From Edaphobacter modestus (GTDB lineage Bacteria > Acidobacteriota > Terriglobia > Terriglobales > Acidobacteriaceae), in the NCBI RefSeq assembly GCF_004217555.1, contig NZ_SHKW01000007.1, positions 248,001 through 312,000 of the forward strand: 64,000 nucleotides of DNA, written 5' to 3'. A program made the translations under genes and the position numbers. Each line of letters starts with the position of its first letter. The stretch's first letter is position 1. The notes beneath the pieces were generated by a model. It saw nothing but the letters and a program-made list of their open reading frames with translations. It had not been told where the DNA came from and did not search any database. Shown in pieces: positions 18,664-27,230 of the stretch.

Positions 18664-19206
18664 CTAACTCAGCTTAGGTTCATTTCCTCGATGCACAAAA
18701 ATCAGAGCCCACAACTCCTTGCGGCCGAACACGCGGCCAATCTCTCTGAACCCGAAGAACGGTAATAGCACGACAAAACACATCACACCCACCGACAAGA
18801 GGCCCTTTAGACTTCCTCCCAATATCGGCGGAAAGCTTTCCGCGATAGTACGCCCATGCCACACTCCCACCAGGATGCTCTCTACAATGTGAAAGCAAAT
18901 GAGCACCACTGTGAAGATGAAGCACTTGTGCAGTATTGGATAGATCAGTGGCCAATCCTTGAACCGCGTTCCCAGGCTAAAGTGCTCACCGAGGAGCAGT
19001 ACTTTTGCAAAAATGAACGCGTTGATAATCGCAAAGGCGTGCTCCGGATAGTCCAGGTGTTGCTCGGCCAGGATGATGCTCTTGTGGATCGACAGTAATC
19101 CAAACACTACCCAGAGATAGAGGAAGATCACGAGAAAGCGCTTGAGTTCGTCGGAAACTCTCTGTTTCAAATGGCGCCGCTGAGGAAGTGGAACGCTTTC
19201 TCCCAT
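18664..19206 (-). CDS. Four-helix integral membrane protein, function unknown
   Basis: This 180-residue protein has four clear hydrophobic segments (about residues 24-44, 57-75, 90-115 and 130-152) and a basic N-terminus. The start is an ATG with GGAG-like sequence upstream in a clean promoter-sized gap. I recognise no family beyond similarity to unannotated acidobacterial membrane proteins. It is one of the few intact genes in this decayed stretch. Confidence 0.6.
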   Translation of the reverse strand: MGESVPLPQRRHLKQRVSDELKRFLVIFLYLWVVFGLLSIHKSIILAEQHLDYPEHAFAIINAFIFAKVLLLGEHFSLGTRFKDWPLIYPILHKCFIFTVVLICFHIVESILVGVWHGRTIAESFPPILGGSLKGLLSVGVMCFVVLLPFFGFREIGRVFGRKELWALIFVHRGNEPKLS

Positions 19207-19272
19207 GGGATCTCCTCTGATACTGTTGCGGAGAATATTTCTTAGTGACTCAGGCAGAATTTCCGCTTTAGA

Positions 19273-19599
19273 TCAAATCAGATCTGACGAGAGCCTAACT
19301 TCGTGACAACCCAAAGCACCGGCAGAGAACGCCGCATTGAAGAAGTCAGGGTCTTCATGAATGGTAAGGAATACTACCCTCACCCGACATTGACTTGCCT
19401 GAAGGAACGACGCGACTGAAGTCCATCCATGACCAGCAGCAAAATATCCGTCACCAACAGGTCGGGATCGTAGAAAGATACCCCCAGCCGCATGACCGTT
19501 TCCAACTGTTGCGACAATTTCGAATTCCTCGCCGAGTTCGCTGCGTCTTGCCAGCATCGCCTGATGATCGACAGCCAGAAAAACTCGCATCTTTGGCAC
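19273..19599 (-). pseudogene. Response-regulator receiver domain, frameshifted remnant
   Basis: The ends of the frame match a receiver domain: KMRVFLAVDHQAMLA at the start, and RVRVVFLTIHEDPDFFNAAFSAGALG, the beta4/alpha4 region, later. The middle (YDPDLLVTDILLLVMDGL, carrying the phospho-acceptor Asp region) is present but in another frame, so two indels flank it. The output domain is missing. It looks like a decayed NarL-type regulator. Confidence 0.65.
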
Positions 19600-19648
19600 A
19601 GTTCACCTTCGCATGCCTATGCTTAAGACTATCCTTTGCTTGCGGGGT

Positions 19649-19680
19649 GTTGACTACTGTCACTTGCGACAGTAGTCAAC
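19649..19680. promoter_or_regulatory. Perfect 13-bp inverted repeat, operator or hairpin
   Basis: GTTGACTACTGTC and its exact complement GACAGTAGTCAAC are separated by six bases (ACTTGC). It lies 50 bp upstream of the response-regulator remnant. The preserved symmetry is striking in a decayed region. It could be an operator dyad or an RNA hairpin; no T-run follows on either strand. Confidence 0.5.
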
Positions 19681-19875
19681 GAGGATCTCGTCCATAGCCA
19701 TTTTGGAAGGGAATCTTTATACTCACGGCCTCACTATTCGTTGTGCTGATCCCCTTTTCTGCTTCAATGAGCTGCGGCATGTCGTCGGTGAAAGGTTCGT
19801 GGACGCTTTTCCCGACCGCGGCATCTGCTGAACCTGCCCACCTCAGGGGGCTTAAAACGGGCCTCGAAGAATGAT

Positions 19876-20890
19876 TTACGAGAGAGGTTGCTCGACCCGC
19901 CTCTGCGTCGCCGCGCGCTCGATTTCAGCGTTGATCACCCCTCCGACCAGGTACGCCAATCCTGTCACATAAAGCCAGAGCAAGAGAATCATGACCGCTC
20001 CTAGTGATCCGTACGAAGCGCTGTAGGTATTAAAGTAGTGCAAGTAAAATGCGGAACAGGACCGAGGCGAGTAGCCACAGAAGGCAACTAAATGCCGCAC
20101 CTGGGGTCATCCACTGCCAACGGCGTCGCTCCTTCAAATTGGGGCCGGAATAATAAATCAAGGAGCAGGATATAGAAACGAACAGGATGGCAAGCGGCCA
20201 TTGAATGGCCTTCCAAGCAAAGACGACAACCGGGTGCAATTCCAGTCCCGTGCCTATCCAGCCGACAAAATGGTTGCCCGCCAGTACCATGAACAACGCT
20301 GTGAGAACAAGGATGGCGATCACCACTGTCAATCCCAGTGCTATGGTGCGAACTTTGAACCAGGCCCGAGCCTCGGGGACGTGGTAACTCAGGTTCAGAG
20401 CGGAAATCATGGACTGTACGCCGCTGGAAGCGCTCCAGAGCGCTGCAACAATACCAAACGTCAGCTTTCTGCCGCTAGCATGAGCAGCCAGCTCATTGGT
20501 GATATGGCGCAAGAGTTGGAACGCCGAGGGTGGAATTAGCTCTGCAAAATATGATTCTAAAACGTTTTGAAGTTCGACTCTATGTGAGGCGAACAGACCA
20601 AACAAAGTCATCAATAGCAGAATCAATGGGAAGAGAGCGAATAAGAAATAGAATGCCAGCTCGGATGTCCGTCCGAAAATATTGCTCGCCCTGATCTCCT
20701 CAAAAACATTGTGAACAAGTTGCCAAGGAGTCAGACCTCCCAGACTCCAAAGAGAATTGACTTGCTTCGCGGTGGTAGGCTGTTGTTTTGCCATTGACGC
20801 TGCCTGAGGTTCTTTGGCTCGCATTCTATTTAAGGCCTTGTACGGCAGTCGAAACAAGTCGGCGTTTTGCGACCCCTTTAGCGGCGACAC
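19876..20890 (-). pseudogene. YihY/BrkB family membrane protein, single frameshift
   Basis: The main frame carries the N-terminal two thirds of a YihY family protein (SELAFYFLFALFPLILLLMTLFG, then several helices) up to ASVLFRI. One extra A near 20048 shifts the rest: FYLHYFNTYSASYGSLGAVMILLLWLYVTGLAYLVGG in the second frame, which is the family's conserved C-terminal block. Restoring one base gives a normal protein of about 300 residues. It may be a real mutation or a homopolymer sequencing error. Confidence 0.78.
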
Positions 20891-21048
20891 GTATCCTCAA
20901 ACATCCGTGTGCTTGGTTTTGGATCAAGTGTGGCTTCCTGCAGCGATCCCCTTAGTACTGGAGTCAAGCCACCGAGGGTTCGAGCCGAACTTTCTGGATT
21001 GTCCGGTGGCCCGGCAAGGTACGTTCTCGGAGCCCCTTGCGTGGCTTT

Positions 21049-21620
21049 CTATTTTTTGAAAACCAGCGGGGGACCGCTGACGCGCTTCGCATGGATGTCG
21101 ACATCCACTTCAACGCGGTTTGCGATCCTGATGAACGGAATGCCGCTATTCATCCCGTAGTCCTTGCGATCAAAGGCCATCATCCCCTTGATCTCGCCTG
21201 AGCCTGTGCCCTCCCTGACACCGTCAGCGACAGGGTCTCGGATTTCGAGACTCCGCGTATCGTGAAAGTGCCTGGTATGTCAAAGGTGTTTGGACCGGTC
21301 GGAACAACTTTTGTCGAATGGAACGTGATCAACGGATCATGCTGGGCGTCGAAGAAGTCTTTGCCCTTCAGTTTGCCGTCCTTCATGCCGCTTCCGGTAT
21401 CTACGCTGGCCGCCTGAGCCTTGATGTCCAGGACGCCCGTCGTGACATCCGGAGATGTAAACGTTAGAGAGGCGTCCCATTTGTCGAATTTGCCGGCTAT
21501 CTCGACCGAAGCCTTCACAGAGAACTTAACCGCACTATCTTCCTGCGTAATTGCGAAACGGGCGTTTGCGCGGCCTAGCTGTTTAGTCCCGGCATTTGGT
21601 GGTGCATACTTTTCCAGCGA
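21049..21620 (-). pseudogene. YceI family periplasmic lipid-binding-like protein, frameshifted and 5'-truncated
   Basis: The frame KFSVKASVEIAGKFDKWDASLTF through FTIRGVSKSETLSLTVSG is a YceI lipocalin-like domain. The last strands (MAFDRKDYGMNSGIPFI ... GPPLVFKK) follow in a different frame after about 21200. The secretion signal and first strands are absent; the sequence instead runs into the IS481 remnant, so an insertion probably removed the 5' end. Such proteins bind polyisoprenoids or amphiphiles in the periplasm. Confidence 0.75.
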
Positions 21621-21635
21621 GTGGAAGGAGGCACT

Positions 21636-22110
21636 ATGGGACAGGTTTTGCACCGGAGCGCCACAACGACAGCGGCGGTCCGTCGAGCGTTACAACATAG
21701 TCAAGAGAGCCTGAGGACGCTGGCTCGTCGGCATGGCATCAACCCGAAGACGGTTGTGAAGTGGAGGAAACGGGACTCGACCGCAGATTACCCGAGGTGG
21801 ACGGCGACAGGCCGAAGCGCAGGAAGTACGAGAGCTACCCCATCGGCTTCTTCCACATCGATCTGGCCGAGGTGCGCACCGCCGAGGGCAAACTCTATCT
21901 CTTCGTGGCCATCGATCGAACTTCCAAGTTGGCTGTGGTCGAACTCGTGGAGAAGGCCGACATGCGAGCTGCCGCCACCTCCTGGAAGCACTCATCGCGG
22001 CTGTTCCTTACCGTATCCACACAGTGCTCACCGACAATGGCATCCAGTTCGCCGACCTTCCGAAGAATCGCCAGGGGCCAACCGCCCGCTTCCGCGGCCA
22101 TCCCTTCGAT
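21636..22110 (+). mobile_element. IS481-family transposase remnant
   Basis: The start is intact (MGQVLHRSATTTAAVRRALQ, with the HTH SLRTLARRHGINPKTVVKWR) after GGAAGGAGG. The frame is then broken by an internal deletion and shifts: RLPEVDGDRPKRR, YPIGFFHIDLAEVRTAEGKLYLFVAID (DDE core), and TVLTDNGIQFADLPKNRQGP follow in different frames. The C-terminal catalytic Glu region is missing and no terminal repeats are visible. It is an inactive fragment inserted beside the YceI remnant. Confidence 0.8.
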
Positions 22111-22720
22111 CTATCTCGTCTTCATGTTTCTTCCTCTTTCTTGATCGGTAACATCCCGAATATCTATCAAATAGCCGTAAGAAGCCCTAATCCTAATAAC
22201 TGGGCCCTCTCAACTCGTCTCGATTCCCATGAAGGACGCCGACATCGTACGTGCACTTATCTCACTCGCTCCCACCAGGGCACTTATGAAGGCGGGAGCA
22301 GTTTATAAACTCGGTATCACTCCGACTACTGGCGAAAGTGACAGGTGTTTCTCCAGATGACTGATCTCGGGGCATTGCCTTGGGGACAGCGCAAACACGT
22401 CGTCCGCCCTCTCGATAGCCGCTGCAACCATGACGAACACCTGGCTGAGATTCATGGGCGTTTATTCGGACTGACGATCTCCGCGCCGCGCTGAGACGCT
22501 CTACCTGGCACCTTCAATCAGGCTGCATGGGAATATGGCGTCGCGTGCTGGGCGTCAATCCCATCCCTGAGCTGCATCGGCGTCCGATCCTGTGCCCCCG
22601 AATCGGTCGACGTGGATCCGGACTACGAGCGCTTCTTGGCTTGTCGTTCATGATGAAACACTACCTCTTCCGACCAACGATTTCATGAAACTTCACGGCT
22701 TCCCACCGAAAGAAGCTGAA
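22111..22720. other. Uninterpretable stretch between IS481 and multicopper oxidase remnants
   Basis: No defendable gene is visible. Parts near 22640-22720 may be the badly decayed upstream portion of the following multicopper oxidase, but I cannot align them. Confidence 0.3.
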
Positions 22721-22799
22721 CAGTGGTTTCTGATTCAGCTTGTCTCATCGAAGTTCCTATAAAATCTGGTTTCCGCCAAGTTCGAGGGCGGTGCGGACC

Positions 22800-23578
22800 C
22801 AGAATGCGAAGACGGCAGCTCGTAAAGCGCCGTTTGCGCATCGCCAATACGCAAACTCACGGTTCTTTTCGCTCGCTTTGTCCAACGGGCAGGGCTTTCA
22901 GGTGATCGGATCCGATCAAGGGTTGCTGCCCGCTCCAGTTGAGGTGAAGCGTCTTGTACTAGCGCGGCGGAGCGCACAGACATTGTCGTGGATTTCAGCC
23001 ATGTGCGCGGTGAACGTGTGCAATTGGTGAGCGATCGTCTGGATCTGATGCAGTTTCGAGTGAGCAGTAAGTCGCTGGAAGACACATCCCAGGTCCCAGC
23101 AGTCCTGAGTCCGGTCGTGCGTATTGCGGAGTCCGAGGCGATGCGCAATCGCGAGATGACGCTGAACCAGTTTGACAGCGACAATGGCGAGCCAATGGTG
23201 ATGCTGCTTAATCGCAAACATTGGGCCGACCCAGTAACGGAGATAGTGAAGCTGGGATCCACCGAGATCTGGACGCTTGTGAATCTGACGGAGGATGCGC
23301 ATCCAATTCACCTACACATGGTTCGCTTCCAGATTCTCGACAGGCAAAGCTTTGCAGATTATGAATATCTCGCAAACGATAAGATTCTGCCGACGGGCGA
23401 GCGCATCCCTCCGTCACCGCATGAACGCGGTTGGAAGGACGTTGTCCAATGTCCACCGTATGCAACTACCCGGATCATTGTCCCGTTCCAAGGATATGCA
23501 GGACGCTATGTGTGGCACTGTCACATCCTGGAACATGAGGCGAATGACATGATGCGGCCGTATGAAGTTATCTCTTAG
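22800..23578 (+). pseudogene. Multicopper oxidase (CotA-like), C-terminal remnant
   Basis: The last 190 residues read cleanly and contain the copper-binding HPIHLH and HCHILEHE motifs, ending MMRPYEVIS. Upstream pieces (RFFSLALSNGQGFQVIGSDQ, then the TDIVVDFSHVRGE frame) are in two other frames, and the N-terminal cupredoxin domain with the first copper motifs is missing. CotA-like enzymes oxidise phenolics or metals in the envelope; this copy cannot be active. Confidence 0.82.
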
Positions 23579-23597
23579 TTCACTGGGACTCAATCCA

Positions 23598-23813
23598 TCA
23601 ATCAAATGCTCGAAGGCCTTCGTCCGGCGGATTGGGGTAGTAGAGCCGCCCTTGAGGCGTAAAGCTTCGATCGTAGATGAGCAGAGGCAACTCATACGGT
23701 TCTCCTTTGTTGCTCTGAGAGACTGTTGGCCCGAGGTCGCTAGTCTTGGGCGGAGCAGTCTGAGCAGAGGCCGCCAAGACCGTTCCCATTAAAAATGTCG
23801 ACGTCAAAAACAT
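23598..23813 (-). pseudogene. Short multicopper-oxidase piece in opposite orientation
   Basis: This 71-codon minus-strand frame has a signal-peptide-like start (MFLTSTFLMGTVLAASAQT) followed by YELPLLIYDRSFTPQGRLYY. That segment matches the central CotA segment that normally precedes the part preserved on the plus strand. A local inversion, or a second truncated copy, would explain the arrangement. It is not a functional enzyme. Confidence 0.5.
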
Positions 23814-23852
23814 ATCAAGTCTATGAGTACAGAACTTGCTCCTCTGCGGTCG

Positions 23853-25823
23853 TTATTGAACGACCAGCGTAACCATGGTGGTGTGCTGCAAGGTTGTACT
23901 CGCCCCGCCGGTGGCAGTTGCAGTAACAGTAATCGTGTAGGTCTGCGGGTCCTGCACGAAGAAGCCGCCACTGCCGCAGCCAGTTAGCCCAAGTGTTGCC
24001 GCGCCCACGATCAATGCAACGAGTACACTGAGCACCGTGCGCGGAATCCGTGCAAACCTCGCTCGGAGACGCCGGTTTCGGAAAAGTGGCAGTAAGCAGA
24101 TCGCCGAGCTCAGGGGAAGCAGAGGAGTCGATCGAGGCAATGAGGGTGGTGAGGTTACAACGTGGGACGCCACTGTCTTGATTGCCAGACTAAATGCGGT
24201 AGCTGCAGAACCCGAAGGAATGCTTGCAGGAGTAAAAATCGCTGTCGCTCCAGCCGGCAGGCCCGAAGCCGTCAGCGTAATTGGAGCGTTCAGGGGGCCA
24301 TCCTGCGGCTGCAACGAAAAGTTGAAGGTCGCCGTTTGTCCAGGATTGACGGATTGGGTCGTCGCTCCGGTCGCGGTAAAGGTGAAGTCGTTAATCGGCG
24401 GCGGCATAATCGTGAGTACAAAGACGCTGCTTGTGATGGGCGGGTTCAGCGAATCGCCTTTATAACTGGCCACAAGGCGATGTAGCCCAGGTAACAGTCC
24501 TGCAGTACTGATCGTCGCCAAATTGCCCGTCAGAGTTGCAGAACCGACTGAGGTTGAACCGGTGGTAATGTCCAACAGGTCGACCTGGCCCGTCGCAGTC
24601 TGTCCCGCGTTGCTGAAGCTCACCGTCAGCGCGCCGCTTCCCCAAGCCACGGTAGATAGGCCGCTGATCGTAAGGGTTTCGGAGAGTCCGGTGCCTGAAT
24701 TCAGGCCCGAAATGGTGTGGCCTACACCATCGAGGCCGACTGCGCGAATCAGTTGGTTGTTTGTATCGGAGAACGCAAAGACGCCAGGGGCCTCAACCGT
24801 GGGGGCCCGGGGTGTATCGAGGATTGCGTTGACCGCTGGACCGCCATCGCCCGCAAAGCCCTGCGAACCATTCCCCGCTACCGAGGTTATGTTTCCGGTA
24901 CTCGCAATCATACGAATGCGGTGATTATCGCTGTCTGCGACATAGATGTTGCCCTGCGCATCGACACTCAGGCCGCGCGGTCGTGCCAGCGAAGCGCCAG
25001 CCGCTGCACCGCCATCACCAGCATAAGCTTTGCTGAAATTACCGGCCAGCGTCGAGATAGTGCCCGAGGTGTCGACGACACGCACACGCTGATTGTGCGT
25101 GTCTCCGATATAAATCTTGCCCACCCCATCGACCGCTACACCATTTGGAGAATCAATTCCTGCGGCGGTCGCTGCACCGCCATCGCCGGAGAAGGCCTGT
25201 TCGCCACTGCCGGCAACCGTAGTAATCGTGGCTCCAATGATCTTGCGGATGCGATGGTTGTCTGTATCGGCGATGAACAAATTGCCATTTGCGTCGAGCG
25301 CCAGTGCAGTCGGGTTGCTCAGTCGCGCCAAGAGAGCGGGACCGCTATCTCCGGAGAAGCCGGCACTACCGGTCCCGGCGATCGTAGTAATCGTTCCGTT
25401 ACTTACCATGCGGACACGCTGATTGTGCGTGTCTGCAATATAGATATTTCCAGCGGTGTCGACTGCTACACCTGCGGGAGAATCGAGCAGCGCACGAGTG
25501 GCCGGTCCACTATCTCCGGAAAAACCCTGTTCCCCCGTTCCCGCCACCGTGGTCACGATACCTGCCACATCGACCTTGCGAATGACGTTATCGTTTAAGT
25601 CCGCAATATAGAGATTGCCAGCAACGTCATAGGCGATTTGTGCCGGAGCCGCCAGGGGCGCCGCGATTGCCTGCACATTGTTCGCGGGTCCGCTCTGCGC
25701 CAGCGCTCTGAAATTGCCAAACGCCAGTCCCATGGCAAGCTCTACCATCAATAGACCAAGTACCGAGCACTTCACACGCGACTGTTGCCGCAGTATCACA
25801 CTTGTCCTTACCATCTGTGGCAT
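23853..25823 (-). CDS. Secreted NHL-repeat protein with Ig-like C-terminal domains
   Basis: This protein of about 656 residues has an N-terminal signal or anchor helix, then at least six NHL blades of the form GNLYIADTDNHRIRK separated by TTVAGTGxxGFSGDGGPA linkers (about residues 60-360). Ig-like segments follow, and a C-terminal hydrophobic helix near the LTGCGSG motif. NHL propellers usually mediate binding. The ATG at 25823 has AAGG 5 nt upstream; a TTG at 25865 gives the longest frame. The family is abundant in Acidobacteria with no assigned substrate. Confidence 0.82.
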   Translation of the reverse strand: MPQMVRTSVILRQQSRVKCSVLGLLMVELAMGLAFGNFRALAQSGPANNVQAIAAPLAAPAQIAYDVAGNLYIADLNDNVIRKVDVAGIVTTVAGTGEQGFSGDSGPATRALLDSPAGVAVDTAGNIYIADTHNQRVRMVSNGTITTIAGTGSAGFSGDSGPALLARLSNPTALALDANGNLFIADTDNHRIRKIIGATITTVAGSGEQAFSGDGGAATAAGIDSPNGVAVDGVGKIYIGDTHNQRVRVVDTSGTISTLAGNFSKAYAGDGGAAAGASLARPRGLSVDAQGNIYVADSDNHRIRMIASTGNITSVAGNGSQGFAGDGGPAVNAILDTPRAPTVEAPGVFAFSDTNNQLIRAVGLDGVGHTISGLNSGTGLSETLTISGLSTVAWGSGALTVSFSNAGQTATGQVDLLDITTGSTSVGSATLTGNLATISTAGLLPGLHRLVASYKGDSLNPPITSSVFVLTIMPPPINDFTFTATGATTQSVNPGQTATFNFSLQPQDGPLNAPITLTASGLPAGATAIFTPASIPSGSAATAFSLAIKTVASHVVTSPPSLPRSTPLLPLSSAICLLPLFRNRRLRARFARIPRTVLSVLVALIVGAATLGLTGCGSGGFFVQDPQTYTITVTATATGGASTTLQHTTMVTLVVQ

Positions 25824-25861
25824 AAGCGCCTTATCAGACTGCATACCATTCGTTGTACTTT

Positions 25862-26365
25862 TCAAACTTTTGTCCCATTCCAGGCCATCTGAGTGCGAAG
25901 CCTATCTTCGTCCACTGCCCTGAACCCGAGCCGCCGATAGAGCCTTTCAGCCGCGCTCCCCTTCAAGACCTGCAACCTCATCTTCCAGTCCTGCTCTGTG
26001 CATTCGCGCTGTAACTGCTGAATCACCTGCGTTCCGAATCCCTGCCTCTGCTTTTCGGCCACGATCGCGATATCGACCAGACACAATCCACCTGCCGCGC
26101 GATCCACCAGGACTCTACCGATGGGATTTCCGCTATCGGCGCAGATAATCTCGTCCACAGCCATCGGATAAGTCGTCCTGTAGCTTGCCTGGCGAAGCCT
26201 GAATTGCATCTGCACAAACACTTCGTGCTGCAACGCATCCATCCCGGAGTGGATCAGCTCATCAGCCCGCGTCTGCGCATAAAGTTCCAGCAAAAACGCT
26301 TCATCCGCGATGCTCGCCGACCGTAGATGATAAATAGCTCTCCGCATTTGAATTGCTGCTGTCAT
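25862..26365 (-). CDS. GNAT family N-acetyltransferase
   Basis: This 167-residue acetyltransferase has the acetyl-CoA-binding block VDIAIVAEKQRQGFGTQVIQ (Q-x-x-G-x-G) and the later LYRRLGFR segment typical of GNAT proteins. I use the ATG at 26365, because the longer frame would run into the tail-collar gene. It lies 70 bp downstream of that gene on the same strand, an arrangement often seen with tail-collar-type surface proteins. The substrate is unknown. Confidence 0.78.
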   Translation of the reverse strand: MTAAIQMRRAIYHLRSASIADEAFLLELYAQTRADELIHSGMDALQHEVFVQMQFRLRQASYRTTYPMAVDEIICADSGNPIGRVLVDRAAGGLCLVDIAIVAEKQRQGFGTQVIQQLQRECTEQDWKMRLQVLKGSAAERLYRRLGFRAVDEDRLRTQMAWNGTKV

Positions 26366-26436
26366 GAGATTCGTATTGACCTGGATACCCAATGCAGAAG
26401 TGTGCCGGCGGTTTGCTCCTCCGGCACACTTTCCGA

Positions 26437-26994
26437 TTATTGACGCGATGGAAAGATCCCCTCGAGGGCGATGATGAAGTTGACGCATAGAAACGGCTGG
26501 ATATTGCTGTGCGGTTGGCTGCCACCGGTAAGGGTGATTGTCGCGGGAGCAAGAGTTCCTGTCGGCGAAACTCCCCCTGAGGAAGTAGCAATATAGTTGG
26601 AGACGGCGACCGGAGCTCGGAGCGATCCAGAGTTCCCTTGCGCCAAAAGGGCATTGGTTGGGTCAGCGACCGATCCTGACTGATTGCTGACCGACACCAG
26701 ATGATTGTGCTGAGGGATCTCGGTGATGAGCAGGGTCACGGCCTCACTGCCAGAAGATTCTCCGATGGTGTATGGGCTGAGACCAGGCCCTGTGCCCTGG
26801 TGAATGGGAACGCGACTTTGCAGATTTGGCAGGGCAAACGTTGTTACGCCGTCCCCGCCATAGTAAGTTCCGAGCAGTGAAAACAACGCCTGGTTCTGGC
26901 TGATAGGCAGCAATTGCCCATTACACAAAGCCCATCCTCTGGCCGCGAAGTTCCAGCCAACCATCCTGATCTCACCTAGAAACGGCTCCGCCAT
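26437..26994 (-). CDS. Phage tail-collar domain protein (MdpB-like)
   Basis: This 185-residue protein starts MAEPFLGEIRMVGWNFAARGWALCNGQLLPI and has LFSLLGTYYGGDGVTTFALPNLQSR, the tail-collar fold of microcystin-dependent-protein-type proteins. The C-terminal SNIQPFLCVNFIIALEGIFPS is also typical. GAGAGGG precedes the ATG. There are no other phage structural genes nearby, so it is probably a stand-alone surface or secreted trimeric protein rather than a virion part. Confidence 0.85.
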   Translation of the reverse strand: MAEPFLGEIRMVGWNFAARGWALCNGQLLPISQNQALFSLLGTYYGGDGVTTFALPNLQSRVPIHQGTGPGLSPYTIGESSGSEAVTLLITEIPQHNHLVSVSNQSGSVADPTNALLAQGNSGSLRAPVAVSNYIATSSGGVSPTGTLAPATITLTGGSQPHSNIQPFLCVNFIIALEGIFPSRQ

Positions 26995-27230
26995 GATCTG
27001 TATCCCTCTCGTTCGTTGATACTTCGTTCTGATTCTTCATGCTGAATCACCGTCAAGGTGCTGCAGCAGCCAATTTGCACAACCTGAAAAAAACCCTCTC
27101 GGAAACTGCAACAGAACATCTGTTGGTCTTGCTGAATTGCATTCCCATCCCGGACAGGTAAGGCTGCTTGTCTCTTCCTGCTCCGGCTGGTCCTCAGTTC
27201 TTGCCCGATCCCCGATAGGCTGGACCGTTG

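Noticed and set aside
24717..25598. Plus-strand frame of 293 codons opposite the NHL protein
   Set aside because: The repetitive content mirrors the NHL repeats on the minus strand; there is no signal or domain of its own.
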